The notes: generated by a model not told the origin, from the sequence alone. Positions 23,866 to 32,366 are shown, counted from the first letter of the stretch. The stretch is 35,834 nt of DNA from S015-6 sp964384945 (GCA_964384945.1 CAYLMK010000039.1:1-35834), one strand, 5' to 3'. Numbers and translations: made by a program.

Positions 23866-24687
23866 GTGAGCGACGAAACGAAGCGATGGCGCGCGCTGCT
23901 CGACACGATGCGTTTCACCAACGCGAGCGGTTATCTTATCAGCGCCTTCGCCATGGTCGCGCTGGTGATCGGGTACGTGTGGTGGCCCTTGGCCAAGTCC
24001 TACTTTTCCTATCTCTCGGCGGGCGGAAACCTGTGGGCAAGGATGGATTGGCTGCTCATCGGGATTTTCTCGTTCATATCCGTCCTGATCATGCTGGGGG
24101 CCGATCTGCGCAAGGACGCAGTCCTGTTCTTCGTGGGTCTCGCCGGAGGGCTGGTGATCGAGGCCTGGGGAACCCAGACCCAGATCTGGACCTACTTCAC
24201 GCGGGAAAGGCCGCCCCTTTGGATCCTGCCCGCCTGGGGACTCGCCAACCTGTCGATCTTCCGGCTCGTCAAGTTCCAGAGCGCGCTCGTCCCGCGGGAA
24301 TACACGCTCCTGTACCGATGGCTCTACTGGCTGATTTTTCCCGGCTTTCTCGCCTTCATGTACAGCTTCGTGTGGCACACGCTGGACAAGTCCTTCACCG
24401 TAATCGCCCTGATCCTGGTCCATTGGATCATTCTCACCCCGACGAATCATCGGCTGGCCGTCCTGATCTTCCTTGCCGGGACCGGGCTGGGGTACTTCTT
24501 CGAGCGCTGGGGCACGACGCGGCACTGCTGGAACTACTACACCGGGCAGACCCCGCCCGCCTTCTCCGTGATGGCCCACGGCCTTGCGGCCGTCGCCTTC
24601 TGGCGGGCCGAGAGGGTCCTGCGGATTATCGCCAACATCCTCCTCGCCAAGCCGGCCGAGGTGAGCGATCGGGAGATCTGGGGTTAG
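23866..24687 (+). CDS. Trp-rich polytopic membrane protein with internal duplication
   Basis: 273 residues from a GTG with GGAG ten bases upstream. There are about seven hydrophobic segments and 17 tryptophans. Two stretches repeat each other. Residues 94-133 and 208-247 both follow the pattern E-x-WGT-x(4)-W-x-Y-x-T-x(3)-PP-x(5)-A-x-GLA-x(4)-R, offset by 114 residues, so the protein arose by duplication of a three- or four-helix unit. The paired Glu99/Glu213 and Trp/Tyr residues probably line a shared site. I recognise no family with certainty; some membrane enzymes of lipid or carotenoid metabolism look similar in outline. It has its own promoter and is divergent from the SGNH hydrolase. 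Confidence 0.82.
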   Translation: MSDETKRWRALLDTMRFTNASGYLISAFAMVALVIGYVWWPLAKSYFSYLSAGGNLWARMDWLLIGIFSFISVLIMLGADLRKDAVLFFVGLAGGLVIEAWGTQTQIWTYFTRERPPLWILPAWGLANLSIFRLVKFQSALVPREYTLLYRWLYWLIFPGFLAFMYSFVWHTLDKSFTVIALILVHWIILTPTNHRLAVLIFLAGTGLGYFFERWGTTRHCWNYYTGQTPPAFSVMAHGLAAVAFWRAERVLRIIANILLAKPAEVSDREIWG

Positions 24688-24735
24688 CAGGGCCGCCTTT
24701 TCGACGGGTTGTCCGAAGGCCCCGGCGCCGTTTCG

Positions 24736-25512
24736 CTACTTCTTTGCGAGGTAATCCTTCACCCAGGACGCGAGGTCGATCCGGGAGACCGTCTCGGCGA
24801 TGTACTTGTTCTCGATATCGAAGATCTTCCGCGGGCATGTCTCCCGGGCGGCCTCGTACAGGATCGCCTTAATGCTCCGGGGCGCGAAGGGAGGGACATT
24901 CTCAATGATCTGAAGGGCCAGGTCGCGCGCCTCGTCCAGCACCTTGCCGTCCGGAACCACGCTCCGGACGATGTTCAGCCTCAGCCCCTCCGCGGCGTCG
25001 ATGTTCCGGCCCGTCAGGAGGAGGTCGAGCGCGGGTCCCCGGCTTATGGTACGCATGAACAGGCTTGTCACCCCCCATAAGAGGGGAAAGCCGATCCTGC
25101 CCTCGGGCATGCCGAAAACCGACCCCTCTGCGGCGATCCGAAAGTCGCAGGCGACCGCGAGCCCGAGTCCGCCGCCCAGGGCATGCCCCCGGATGGCGGC
25201 GATCGTCGGTTTCGGGTATCTCTCCATTCGCTGGAAGAAGGCGTAGCCCACCTCCATGAGACGCAGCAGTTCCTCGGGCCGGGCCCTTCCGACCGCTTTC
25301 AGGTCCATGCCTGCGCTGAAGATCCTCGCTCCGCCGGTCAGGATGACCACCCGGATCGCATCGTCCCGCTCGATTTCGTCCAGGGCCCCGGTCATCGCAT
25401 CGAAGAGGTCGATGTACAGGGCGTTGACAGGGGGCTTCTCCAGGGCGAGGAGGGCGACTTCCCCCCTCCGGTCGACGTTCACGAGATCCGGTTCCCGGCT
25501 CTTGTCTTCCAA
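24736..25512 (-). CDS. Enoyl-CoA hydratase/isomerase (crotonase) family protein
   Basis: 258 residues, full family length. The oxyanion-hole segments are FSAGMDLKA and GHALGGGLGLAVACDFRIA. The glutamate equivalent to Glu164 of rat crotonase is present (Glu137 in GMPEGRIG), but the position of Glu144 is Gly117 (GGGLG instead of GGGCE). This pattern argues against a classical hydratase and fits isomerases or other crotonase-fold reactions. Only 12 bases separate it from the end of glnS upstream, so it is probably co-transcribed with that gene; no functional link between the two is known to me. Substrate undetermined. Confidence 0.9.
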   Translation of the reverse strand: MEDKSREPDLVNVDRRGEVALLALEKPPVNALYIDLFDAMTGALDEIERDDAIRVVILTGGARIFSAGMDLKAVGRARPEELLRLMEVGYAFFQRMERYPKPTIAAIRGHALGGGLGLAVACDFRIAAEGSVFGMPEGRIGFPLLWGVTSLFMRTISRGPALDLLLTGRNIDAAEGLRLNIVRSVVPDGKVLDEARDLALQIIENVPPFAPRSIKAILYEAARETCPRKIFDIENKYIAETVSRIDLASWVKDYLAKK

Positions 25513-25524
25513 CAGAACGCCTCC

Positions 25525-27252
25525 TCACGATTCGCGGGGCCCGTTCCGCCCGGCCCCCCGGTCGGTCTTCTCGATCCTGGCCCAGGTATCCCGCAGCGTG
25601 ACCGTCCGGTTGAACACGAGCCGGTCCGGCGTCGAATCCCTGCAATCCACGCAGAAGTACCCCTGCCGCTCGAACTGGAACCGGCTGCCCGTAGGGGCGC
25701 CTGTCAGGCTCGGCTCCACGCAGCATCCGGTCAGGGTCACCAGGGAGTCCGGGTTGAGCAAGGTCTTGAAATCCCCCTCGTTCCTCTCTTCCCCGGAATC
25801 GGGTTTCAGGATGAGATGGTCGTAAAGCCTCACCTCCGCGCGGGCGCACTGCGCGGCCGAGACCCAGTGCAGCGTCGCCTTCACCTTGCGGCCGTCCGGC
25901 GCATCCCCCCCCCTCGTCGCCGGGTCATAGGTGCAGCGGAGCTCGGTCACCTCGCCCGTCTCTTCGTCCTTCACCACGCCGACGCACCGGATGAAGTAGG
26001 CGTAACGAAGCCGAACCTCGCGGCCCGGAGCGAGCCGGTAGTACTTGCTCGGCGGGTTCTCGCGAAAATCCTCCTGCTCGATATAGAGCACCCTGGAGAA
26101 GGGGACCTTGCGGGTTCCGGCCGCCGGGTCCTCCGGGTTGTTTACGCAGTCCATCTGCTCGACCCGGTCCTCGGGGTAGTTCTCGATGACGACCCGCAGG
26201 GGCCGCAAAACCGCCATCCTCCTCGGCGCGGTCCGGTTCAGGTCTTCCCGGAGGATGTGCTCGAGCAGGGCGATGTCCACCGTGCTGTCCCGCTTGGCAA
26301 CGCCGATCCGGTCGCAGAACCTGCGGATCGCCTCCGGCGTGTACCCCCGTCTTCGGAGCCCGGAAAGGGTCGGCATCCTGGGGTCGTCCCAGCCGCTGAC
26401 GTAACCTCCTTCGACGAGTTCCAGGAGCTTGCGCTTGCTCATCACGGTGTGGGTCAGGTTCAGCCGGGCGAACTCGATCTGCTGGGGATGGTAGACCCCC
26501 AGCTCGTCCAGCACCCAATCGTAGAGCGGGCGGTGATCCTCGAATTCCAGGGTGCAGATGGAGTGGGTGATGCCCTCGATCGAATCGGAAAGGCAATGGG
26601 TGTAATCGTACATCGGATAGATGCACCACTTGTCGCCCGTCCGGTGATGCGTGGCCCGGAGGATCCGGTAGAGAACCGGATCGCGCATGTTCAGGTTCCC
26701 GGACGCCATGTCGATCTTTGCACGAAGGACCCGGGAGCCGTCGGGGAACTCCCCGGCACGCATGCGCCGGAAAAGGTCCAGGTTCTCCTCCACGGACCGG
26801 TTGCGGTAGGGGCTTTCCCTTCCGGGCTCGGTCAGCGTGCCCCGGTACCGGCGGATCTCCTCCTGGCTCAGGTCGCAGACATAGGCCTTTCCCTTCCGGA
26901 TCAGCTCCAGCGCATACTCGTAAAGCCGGTCGAAGTAGTCCGAGGCGTAGAACAGGTTCTTTCCCCAGTCGAAGCCCAGCCACCGGACGTCCTCCTGGAT
27001 CGACTCGACGTATTCGACCTCCTCCTTGGTCGGGTTCGTATCGTCGAACCGCAGATGGCACACGCCGCCCTCGTTTTCCGCCGCGATCCCGAAATTCAGG
27101 CAGATCGACTTGGCATGGCCGACATGAAGGTAGCCGTTGGGCTCCGGCGGGAAGCGGGTCACGACACGGCCCCCGTATTTGTTCGTCCTCAGGTCTTCCG
27201 CGACGATCGCGCGGATGAAGTCGACGGGACGGCTGGGCTCGGCTGGGTTCAT
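25525..27252 (-). CDS. glnS: Glutaminyl-tRNA synthetase
   Basis: 575 residues. It charges tRNA-Gln directly with glutamine. The class I motifs are RFPPEPNGYLHVGHAKSI (HVGH at 43-46) and MSKRK (271-275). The GlnRS-specific LRFDDTNPTKE distinguishes it from GluRS, as do the two C-terminal beta-barrel regions (RVLYIEQEDFRENPPSKYYRLAPG, RFQFERQGYFCVD). The start has AGGAG nine bases upstream and a promoter just ahead. With gltX in the same window, the organism need not depend on the transamidation route for Gln-tRNA(Gln), although GatCAB could still be present elsewhere. Confidence 0.97.
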   Translation of the reverse strand: MNPAEPSRPVDFIRAIVAEDLRTNKYGGRVVTRFPPEPNGYLHVGHAKSICLNFGIAAENEGGVCHLRFDDTNPTKEEVEYVESIQEDVRWLGFDWGKNLFYASDYFDRLYEYALELIRKGKAYVCDLSQEEIRRYRGTLTEPGRESPYRNRSVEENLDLFRRMRAGEFPDGSRVLRAKIDMASGNLNMRDPVLYRILRATHHRTGDKWCIYPMYDYTHCLSDSIEGITHSICTLEFEDHRPLYDWVLDELGVYHPQQIEFARLNLTHTVMSKRKLLELVEGGYVSGWDDPRMPTLSGLRRRGYTPEAIRRFCDRIGVAKRDSTVDIALLEHILREDLNRTAPRRMAVLRPLRVVIENYPEDRVEQMDCVNNPEDPAAGTRKVPFSRVLYIEQEDFRENPPSKYYRLAPGREVRLRYAYFIRCVGVVKDEETGEVTELRCTYDPATRGGDAPDGRKVKATLHWVSAAQCARAEVRLYDHLILKPDSGEERNEGDFKTLLNPDSLVTLTGCCVEPSLTGAPTGSRFQFERQGYFCVDCRDSTPDRLVFNRTVTLRDTWARIEKTDRGAGRNGPRES

Positions 27253-27292
27253 ACGGGCACGCTCCTATTTCTGTCCGGGACGTTTCCGGCAT

Positions 27293-27320
27293 ATTCTACC
27301 CGTTCCGCCCGTATGTTCAA
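27293..27320 (-). promoter_or_regulatory. Sigma-70-type promoter for glnS
   Basis: Minus strand: TTGAAC (27320-27315), 16 bases, TAGAAT (27298-27293), about 40 bases ahead of the glnS start. Confidence 0.6.
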
Positions 27321-27330
27321 CAGCGCCGGC

Positions 27331-27359
27331 TTTACAAAAACGGGCCTGCCGTCTAGCTT
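27331..27359 (+). promoter_or_regulatory. Sigma-70-type promoter for the alpha/beta-hydrolase gene
   Basis: TTTACA (27331-27336), 17 bases, TAGCTT (27354-27359), 23 bases ahead of the ATG. It is close to and divergent from the glnS promoter. Confidence 0.5.
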
Positions 27360-27382
27360 GCATAGGAAAAGGAGACAATCGA

Positions 27383-28213
27383 ATGGCCCAAGGAAACCGA
27401 ACCGGCTACGCAAGGCTCGATCGGCCGGAGATCCTGATGTTCCTGTTCCATCCCAGGCCCGAATGGAGAGAAACCCGCCCGGTGGAGGGCGCGGTGGACG
27501 TGCTGATCCCGGTCGAGGGGGACGTGGTCGTGGGGGGACGCTACCACCTCGTCTCCAAAGAGGCGGCGAACATCCTGTTCTTCCACGGCAACGGCGAGAT
27601 CGTGGCCGACTACGACGACCTGGCGCCCGAGTACACGCGCAGGGGGATCAACTTCCTGCCCGTGGACTACCGCGGCTACGGCCGATCCACGGGCAGGCCC
27701 ACGATCGCGGCCATGATGCAAGACTGCCGCGTCATCTTCGAGTACACGAGGACATGGCTCGCTCGGAACGGATACACCGGGCCCCTGGCGGTCATGGGCA
27801 GGTCCCTGGGCAGCGCGTCGGCGCTCGAGCTCGTCTCCTGCCATGCCCGGGAGATCGACGGGCTGATCGTGGAAAGCGGATTCGCTTACGCGGAGCCCCT
27901 GCTCAGACTGCTGGGCATCGACATGAGATCCCTGGGAATCTCCGAGGAAGAAGGCTTCCGGAACGTGGACAAGATCCGGACCTTTCCCAAGCCCACGCTG
28001 GTCATCCACGCCGAGTTCGACCACATCATTCCCTTCTCCGACGGCCGGGCCCTCTACGAGGCATGCCCCGCCGAGGACAAGAGGCTCCTCATGATTCCGC
28101 GGGCGAATCACAACGATATCTTCGCCCGCGGCATCGATCCTTACATGCGAGCGGTCAAAGAACTGACCGAGAAGCTGTCGTCACAGGGACCGGCGGCCGG
28201 GGGTCCGGGATGA
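27383..28213 (+). CDS. Alpha/beta-hydrolase (Bem46/ABHD-like)
   Basis: 276 residues with no signal peptide, so probably cytoplasmic. Motifs: ILFFHGNGEI (oxyanion), DYRGYGRSTG, nucleophile elbow GRSLGS (Ser141), acid Asp213 in HAEFDHIIP, and His243 in ANHNDIF. This arrangement, with HGN and GRSLG, is that of the Bem46/ABHD12-13-like hydrolases. AAAAGGAGA precedes the ATG. It ends 30 bases before the convergent FliL-like gene. The natural substrate is unknown; acyl esters or lipids are plausible. Confidence 0.9.
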   Translation: MAQGNRTGYARLDRPEILMFLFHPRPEWRETRPVEGAVDVLIPVEGDVVVGGRYHLVSKEAANILFFHGNGEIVADYDDLAPEYTRRGINFLPVDYRGYGRSTGRPTIAAMMQDCRVIFEYTRTWLARNGYTGPLAVMGRSLGSASALELVSCHAREIDGLIVESGFAYAEPLLRLLGIDMRSLGISEEEGFRNVDKIRTFPKPTLVIHAEFDHIIPFSDGRALYEACPAEDKRLLMIPRANHNDIFARGIDPYMRAVKELTEKLSSQGPAAGGPG

Positions 28214-28243
28214 AGAATTCTTCCCGTACTCGATGCCCGCCGC

Positions 28244-28903
28244 TCAGATGGACCCCCCTGCCGCTACCTCCGCCTCATCGGAGGTGCGGATCAGCGACAG
28301 CCCCCTGAGGCCCATTTTCTCCACGGGGATGCCCGTTGCATCGCCGACAATCCCCAGAATGTGCCTCTTCAGGAACTCCAGGTCGGCCTCCTCGATCGAT
28401 TTCGCCACATCCGGCCGCCCTCCCGACAAGATCAGCTCGTGCCGGATCTTCGGCATGACCCGCCTGAGCGAGTCCCGGGCCCCGGAATCACGGAAAGGAC
28501 CGCACAGGATGAAACGCAGGTAGTGCTCCCCGCCAAGAGATGCCGTGACCGCATCCAGGCAGGTTCCGGGCCCATCGGCCGCCGGCCGGTCTCGATGGGC
28601 GAGCAGAAGCCAGACCATCGCAGACACGACGGTGAGACCGAAGAGGAGGGCAACCCCACGGATCCAGTTCCTCCTCAGGCGCTGCGCAAGATTGGGGCGA
28701 GGGGATTGCGGATGCCCGGGCACCGCCTCCAGGTCCAGCTCCAGGGGACGGTCCGGCGGGCCTTGCCGCCCTATCGGCGGCTCCGCCCCGGACTCGCGCC
28801 CCCCCGTCGAATCTTCCGGGATCCCCGATTCGGCTTCTTCGCCGCCCTCGAGCTCGGGCACGTTCAGCGGCTCGATCCTCGGGGGGTCTTCTTCTTTCGT
28901 CAT
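28244..28903 (-). CDS. Single-pass membrane protein with FliL-like C-terminal domain
   Basis: 219 residues. The first 85 residues are acidic and proline-rich (PELEGGEEAESGIPED). One membrane helix follows (GVALLFGLTVVSAMVWLLLAH) and then a periplasmic domain of about 115 residues: YLRFILCGPF, LRRVMPKIRHELIL, and LEFLKRHILGIVGDATG-x(4)-KMGLRGLSL. The order of a strand, a long helix with I-x-H-x-L-L, then LK-x-x-I and a final strand resembles FliL, which supports flagellar stators, but the similarity is weak and no flagellar gene is nearby. The ATG at 28903 has AAAGGG very close; a TTG at 28924 is an alternative. It follows the cupin gene closely, probably in one operon. Confidence 0.65.
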   Translation of the reverse strand: MTKEEDPPRIEPLNVPELEGGEEAESGIPEDSTGGRESGAEPPIGRQGPPDRPLELDLEAVPGHPQSPRPNLAQRLRRNWIRGVALLFGLTVVSAMVWLLLAHRDRPAADGPGTCLDAVTASLGGEHYLRFILCGPFRDSGARDSLRRVMPKIRHELILSGGRPDVAKSIEEADLEFLKRHILGIVGDATGIPVEKMGLRGLSLIRTSDEAEVAAGGSI

Positions 28904-28927
28904 GGCCCTTTGCGGAACCCGCAAGGT

Positions 28928-29242
28928 CTACGGGGTGAACTTTACCACCAGGAACTGACAGCCGTCGCGCGTCGTGAACGGGCCGTGCCTGTTGCCCGCC
29001 GGGGTGAAGAAATAGGTGCCTTCCGGGCACTCCTTCCCCTCGATGAGCGCCTTGCCCTTGAAGACGATCGAGATCTCGTTGAACGGCTCGTCATGCTCCT
29101 CGAGGACGGCGCCCGGCTCCAGGTCGATCAGCACGCCGAAGAAGGGCGTTCCCTCGATCATCGGGTAGATCTTCATGCGCGATCCGGGATAGGGTCCGGT
29201 CAGCCAAGGCAGATCCTCCAGGCGGGTCGTCATCTTCTCCAT
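28928..29242 (-). CDS. Small cupin-domain protein
   Basis: 104 residues forming a single cupin barrel. Candidate metal ligands are His50 and Glu56 (EEHDEPFNE) in the first cupin motif and His86 (GNRHGPF) in the second. The spacing between motifs is normal. Such small cupins act as metal-dependent isomerases, dioxygenases or sugar binders; the role here cannot be read from the sequence. AAGGAGA stands upstream of the ATG, which is followed by a second in-frame ATG at 29233. Promoter elements lie immediately ahead, facing away from the kamA gene. Confidence 0.85.
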   Translation of the reverse strand: MEKMTTRLEDLPWLTGPYPGSRMKIYPMIEGTPFFGVLIDLEPGAVLEEHDEPFNEISIVFKGKALIEGKECPEGTYFFTPAGNRHGPFTTRDGCQFLVVKFTP

Positions 29243-29265
29243 TGCGGCTCTCCTTCCGGGCCCGC

Positions 29266-29295
29266 AGTATAGGATGGAGAGAAACCGGGGATCAA
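29266..29295 (-). promoter_or_regulatory. Sigma-70-type promoter for the cupin gene
   Basis: Minus strand: TTGATC (29295-29290), 18 bases, TATACT (29271-29266), about 24 bases ahead of the cupin start. Confidence 0.55.
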
Positions 29296-29381
29296 GGGAG
29301 AAACCGGCAGAGGGTGACAGCCGGCTCCCCATGCCCCATAATGCTCCGAAGGAATCCGCTTGGCTCCGGGAGGACCCTCGG

Positions 29382-30560
29382 ATGGCGACGCAACCGACCC
29401 CTTCGACCCCGCACCTTCGCCTCAAGCGGGCCGATTTCGGAGCGTCCAAAGGGGACTGGAACGACTGGAGATGGCAGTACGCGCACCGGATCCGTAGCCT
29501 CCGGGACCTGCGACGGATCCCGTGGCTTGAGCCCGAGGAGATCGCCCGAATGGCCCGGGTCGCCCGTCGATACCCCTTTGCCGCAACGCCCTATCTCCTC
29601 ACGCTGGTCCGATGGGAGGATCCGCAGGATCCGGTCCGCAGGCAGATCCTCCCGAGCCCGGCCGAAACCGGCTTGCCCCTACGCGGGTCCCTGGACCCCC
29701 TCGGCGAGGAGGAACATTCCGGGGCGCCGGGCCTGATTCACCGCTACCCCGACCGGGCGGTCGTTCTGGCGACCCATCGTTGCGCCGTGTTCTGCAGGCA
29801 CTGCTTCCGCAAGCGGCTCTGGAAGGAGCACCCTGTGCCCAACGACGCACTGCGATGGAACAAGGTCATCGGCTACCTGGAGGATCACACCGAAATCCGG
29901 GATGTCCTGCTTTCCGGGGGAGACCCGCTGACCCTTCCGGACGGGCAACTGGACCGCATGCTCGGACGGATTCGGCGCGTTCGCCACGTGGAGATCATCC
30001 GGGTCGGAAGCAGGGCGCCGGTCGCCCTGCCGCAGCGGATCACGCCCGACCTCTGCCGGGTGCTCGACAGGCACGGGCCCCTTTGGTTGATCACCCAATT
30101 CAATCATTCCCAGGAGATCACGCCGGAGGCTGCAGGGGCCTGCGAAAGGCTTCTGCGGTGCGGCGTCCCGGTCAACAACCAGACCGTTCTGCTCCGCGGC
30201 GTGAACGACCACCCGGAAACGATCCGCTCGCTCTGCCGGGGACTCCTGCGGATCCGGGTGCGGCCCTATTATCTGCATCAGTGCGACCCGGTGGCCGGGG
30301 CGGAGCACTTCCGCACGCCGCTGGCCAGGGGAATCCAGATCGTGGCCGCGCTTCAGGGGGCGACCTCCGGGCTGGCCGTGCCGAGGTTCATGGTCGACCT
30401 TCCCGGAAAGGCGGGAAAGGTCCCTCTCCAGGGCGATTCCTCCCTCGCCCGGCAGGGGGACTGCGTCTTGCTTCGCAGCTTCACAGGGGAGGTCGTTCCC
30501 TACGAGGACCCGGCCCCCGAACGAGACGACCGGGGTGCCGAAATCACGGCGTCCTCATGA
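29382..30560 (+). CDS. kamA: Lysine 2,3-aminomutase family radical SAM enzyme
   Basis: 392 residues. The radical SAM cluster motif C-x3-C-x2-C is at Cys134, 138 and 141 (THRCAVFCRHCFRKR). LSGGDPLTL is the SAM-binding GGD-type motif. Near the C-terminus are YYLHQCDP (Asp302) and FMVDLPGKAGK. Asp302 and Asp339 match the two aspartates (293 and 330) that bind lysine in the Clostridium subterminale enzyme, and Lys346 matches the PLP lysine (337). Retention of both aspartates favours lysine over glutamate as substrate. The ATG at 29382 has GGAGGA at the right distance. No beta-lysine acetyltransferase or lysine-fermentation gene is nearby, so the product's use (osmolyte, antibiotic or EF-P modification) is open. 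The last 17 bases overlap the convergent protease gene. Confidence 0.92.
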   Translation: MATQPTPSTPHLRLKRADFGASKGDWNDWRWQYAHRIRSLRDLRRIPWLEPEEIARMARVARRYPFAATPYLLTLVRWEDPQDPVRRQILPSPAETGLPLRGSLDPLGEEEHSGAPGLIHRYPDRAVVLATHRCAVFCRHCFRKRLWKEHPVPNDALRWNKVIGYLEDHTEIRDVLLSGGDPLTLPDGQLDRMLGRIRRVRHVEIIRVGSRAPVALPQRITPDLCRVLDRHGPLWLITQFNHSQEITPEAAGACERLLRCGVPVNNQTVLLRGVNDHPETIRSLCRGLLRIRVRPYYLHQCDPVAGAEHFRTPLARGIQIVAALQGATSGLAVPRFMVDLPGKAGKVPLQGDSSLARQGDCVLLRSFTGEVVPYEDPAPERDDRGAEITASS

Positions 30561-31788
30561 AATACGTGGGCCCCTGAACCTCATACTCCAGGGTATCGGT
30601 GTTCACCCCCACGATCCATGCTCCGGCCCAGGCGTAGGGCCTCACCCAGGTCCACAGGGAAGAGGGAACGCCCTTGAAGGTGTCGGAGGTCCAGCCGAGT
30701 TGAATCGGGACGTAGCCGGTCGTTCCGAAAAAGGGAAGGACCCAGGTGAGCCGGAAGAGGTCATAGCTCCCCTTCGTCCAGGAGAAGGTCGGCGGGCCGG
30801 ACAGGAGCGCTCCGTTCGCGGGTTGAAGCATCTGAAACGGGACAGGCTGACCGTAGGTCGCGTAAACCGCCTCGCAGGCCACGCGCGCGGCCTTGTAAGC
30901 GATCCGCATGTATCCGGCTTCGCCCCAGCCGCTTCCCCAGCTGTTCCGCAGGATCCATGCCTGGTCTGCGTCGTCCCAGCCGACCAGCATGACGGCGTGG
31001 TTCGTGGCCGTGTAGTAGCAGGGCGCTTCCGGGCACGTCGTCCGCAGGTCGTTGTATACGCCTCCGCTGTAGGCCTGGAACGCATCCCCCACGTAGACCG
31101 CCGCATTGACCGGTCCGTACGTGTAGATGGCTGTCTTGATGGCGTCCGTGTCGTTGCACGGAATCCTGCCCCATCCGGCCAGCCGGATCTGCAAGGAGGG
31201 CTCTTCGCAGGCGGCCCCGCAGTCCGATGTCAGTCCCTGATCATAGGGATAGCAGGCCTCATCGACGGCCCCGTACGTGACGAGCGCCTCCATTTCCTCG
31301 TAATCGTAGGACGCCCCGTTGCATCCGTAGAAGCCGCCGTAGAATGCGGAAAGGCAGAACATCAGATAGGATTCGGAAAGGTCCACGTTCGTGTCGGGCA
31401 ATCCCTCCCCGATCATGAAAAGGCTCTCCGTCATGCCCGCTGCCGAGAATGCGTAACAACTGCCGCAGGCCCCCTGGTTCCGAACGGGAGACACATACGA
31501 ATGCCCCTCCACATCGCGCCAGTCCCAGGCCGGGGGCAGGGCGGACCTGGGCATCGCCGGAATCGAAAGCTCCGGAACGGCCTTTCCGAGCCCCTTTCGT
31601 TTCGGAGCGAACATCTTCTCCTTGGCCGGATCCGGCAGATCGTAGACCCAGTTGTGACCCACCGTGAAGCTCCAACCGTTGGCTTCGATCTCCTCCCGGA
31701 TCTCCTCGAGCGGCCTGGTCGCGTGAACCCCCCTCGCGTTCATCAGGAAAACCGAAAGGACCGCCGCCATCAAGATCAGCCTTCGCAT
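30544..31788 (-). CDS. Secreted papain-family (C1) cysteine protease
   Basis: 414 residues. A signal peptide covers residues 1-23 (MRRLILMAAVLSVFLMNARGVHA). A propeptide-like segment runs to about 85, then comes the mature start LPPAWDWRD. The catalytic set is complete: Gln105 (RNQGACGSC), Cys111, His264 (TNHAVMLVGW) and Asn282 (RNSWGSGWGE). After the protease domain, residues 320-414 form an extra beta-rich domain starting LQPANGALLSGPPTFSW, like the Ig-type modules of secreted bacterial proteins. AAAGGA precedes the ATG; upstream in-frame codons look non-coding. Probable role: extracellular or periplasmic protein degradation. Confidence 0.93.
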   Translation of the reverse strand: MRRLILMAAVLSVFLMNARGVHATRPLEEIREEIEANGWSFTVGHNWVYDLPDPAKEKMFAPKRKGLGKAVPELSIPAMPRSALPPAWDWRDVEGHSYVSPVRNQGACGSCYAFSAAGMTESLFMIGEGLPDTNVDLSESYLMFCLSAFYGGFYGCNGASYDYEEMEALVTYGAVDEACYPYDQGLTSDCGAACEEPSLQIRLAGWGRIPCNDTDAIKTAIYTYGPVNAAVYVGDAFQAYSGGVYNDLRTTCPEAPCYYTATNHAVMLVGWDDADQAWILRNSWGSGWGEAGYMRIAYKAARVACEAVYATYGQPVPFQMLQPANGALLSGPPTFSWTKGSYDLFRLTWVLPFFGTTGYVPIQLGWTSDTFKGVPSSLWTWVRPYAWAGAWIVGVNTDTLEYEVQGPTYFMRTP

Positions 31789-31979
31789 CGGGACATTCCT
31801 TTCTTCTTGCGGTTTGGCTGGAACATCCTTCCCTCCCGGCGCATCCATCGGACAGGGGTGCACGCGGCCGGCCTTCGGGACCGGGCGAACCTCGCCGGGG
31901 AGGGTCCACGAGCAGACGTTCTATGAAAAGACCGGTTCAACCTGTTCCTTATTGTCGCAGAACGGATGAAAAAAATCCC

Positions 31980-32008
31980 TTGTACCGGAAACACGATGTT
32001 GCTAGAGT
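31980..32008 (+). promoter_or_regulatory. Sigma-70-type promoter for dodecin
   Basis: TTGTAC (31980-31985), 17 bases, TAGAGT (32003-32008), 32 bases ahead of the ATG. Confidence 0.55.
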
Positions 32009-32040
32009 CCCCATAAACCCCAAGAAACAGGAGAGGAACC

Positions 32041-32256
32041 ATGCCGGAAAGCACCTACAAGATCATCGAACTCGTCGGAACGAGCACGAAGTCATGGGAA
32101 GACGCGGCCAGGACGGCCGTCGAGACGGCCGCGAAGAGCCTCAAGGACCTCCGGATCGCCGAGATCTCCGAGCTTGACATGAAGCTCGAGAACGGCAAGG
32201 TGGCCGCCTACCGGGCCCGGGTGAAGGTCTCGTTCAAGTATCTCGGCAAGGACTAG
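32041..32256 (+). CDS. Dodecin (flavin/CoA-binding dodecameric protein)
   Basis: 71 residues, the normal length for dodecins. The pattern YKIIELVGTSTKSWEDAARTA followed by LKDLRIAEISELDMKLENGKV and a last strand AYRARVKVSFKY is diagnostic. The SW-x-DA tryptophan (Trp19) is the one that stacks on the flavin in bacterial homologues. Dodecins form hollow 12-mers that store or buffer riboflavin/FMN and bind CoA. AGGAGAGGAACC precedes the ATG. The gene stands alone between a divergent protease gene and a convergent HD-GYP gene. Confidence 0.96.
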   Translation: MPESTYKIIELVGTSTKSWEDAARTAVETAAKSLKDLRIAEISELDMKLENGKVAAYRARVKVSFKYLGKD

Positions 32257-32366
32257 AGGCCCGCCTGCAGAAGGAAGGACGGTTGTTGAACACGCAATCC
32301 ATGTGAAAGAAGCCCCGCATGGGTTGCGCAGGCCGTGCCCGCTTCCTTCCCAGATGCATGCGTGCA

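Noticed and set aside
25183..28308. Very long open frame on the plus strand opposite glnS and the crotonase gene
   Set aside because: It is a high-GC shadow: the minus strand encodes unmistakable GlnRS and crotonase motifs over the same bases, and the plus product is low-complexity Arg/Pro/His-rich.
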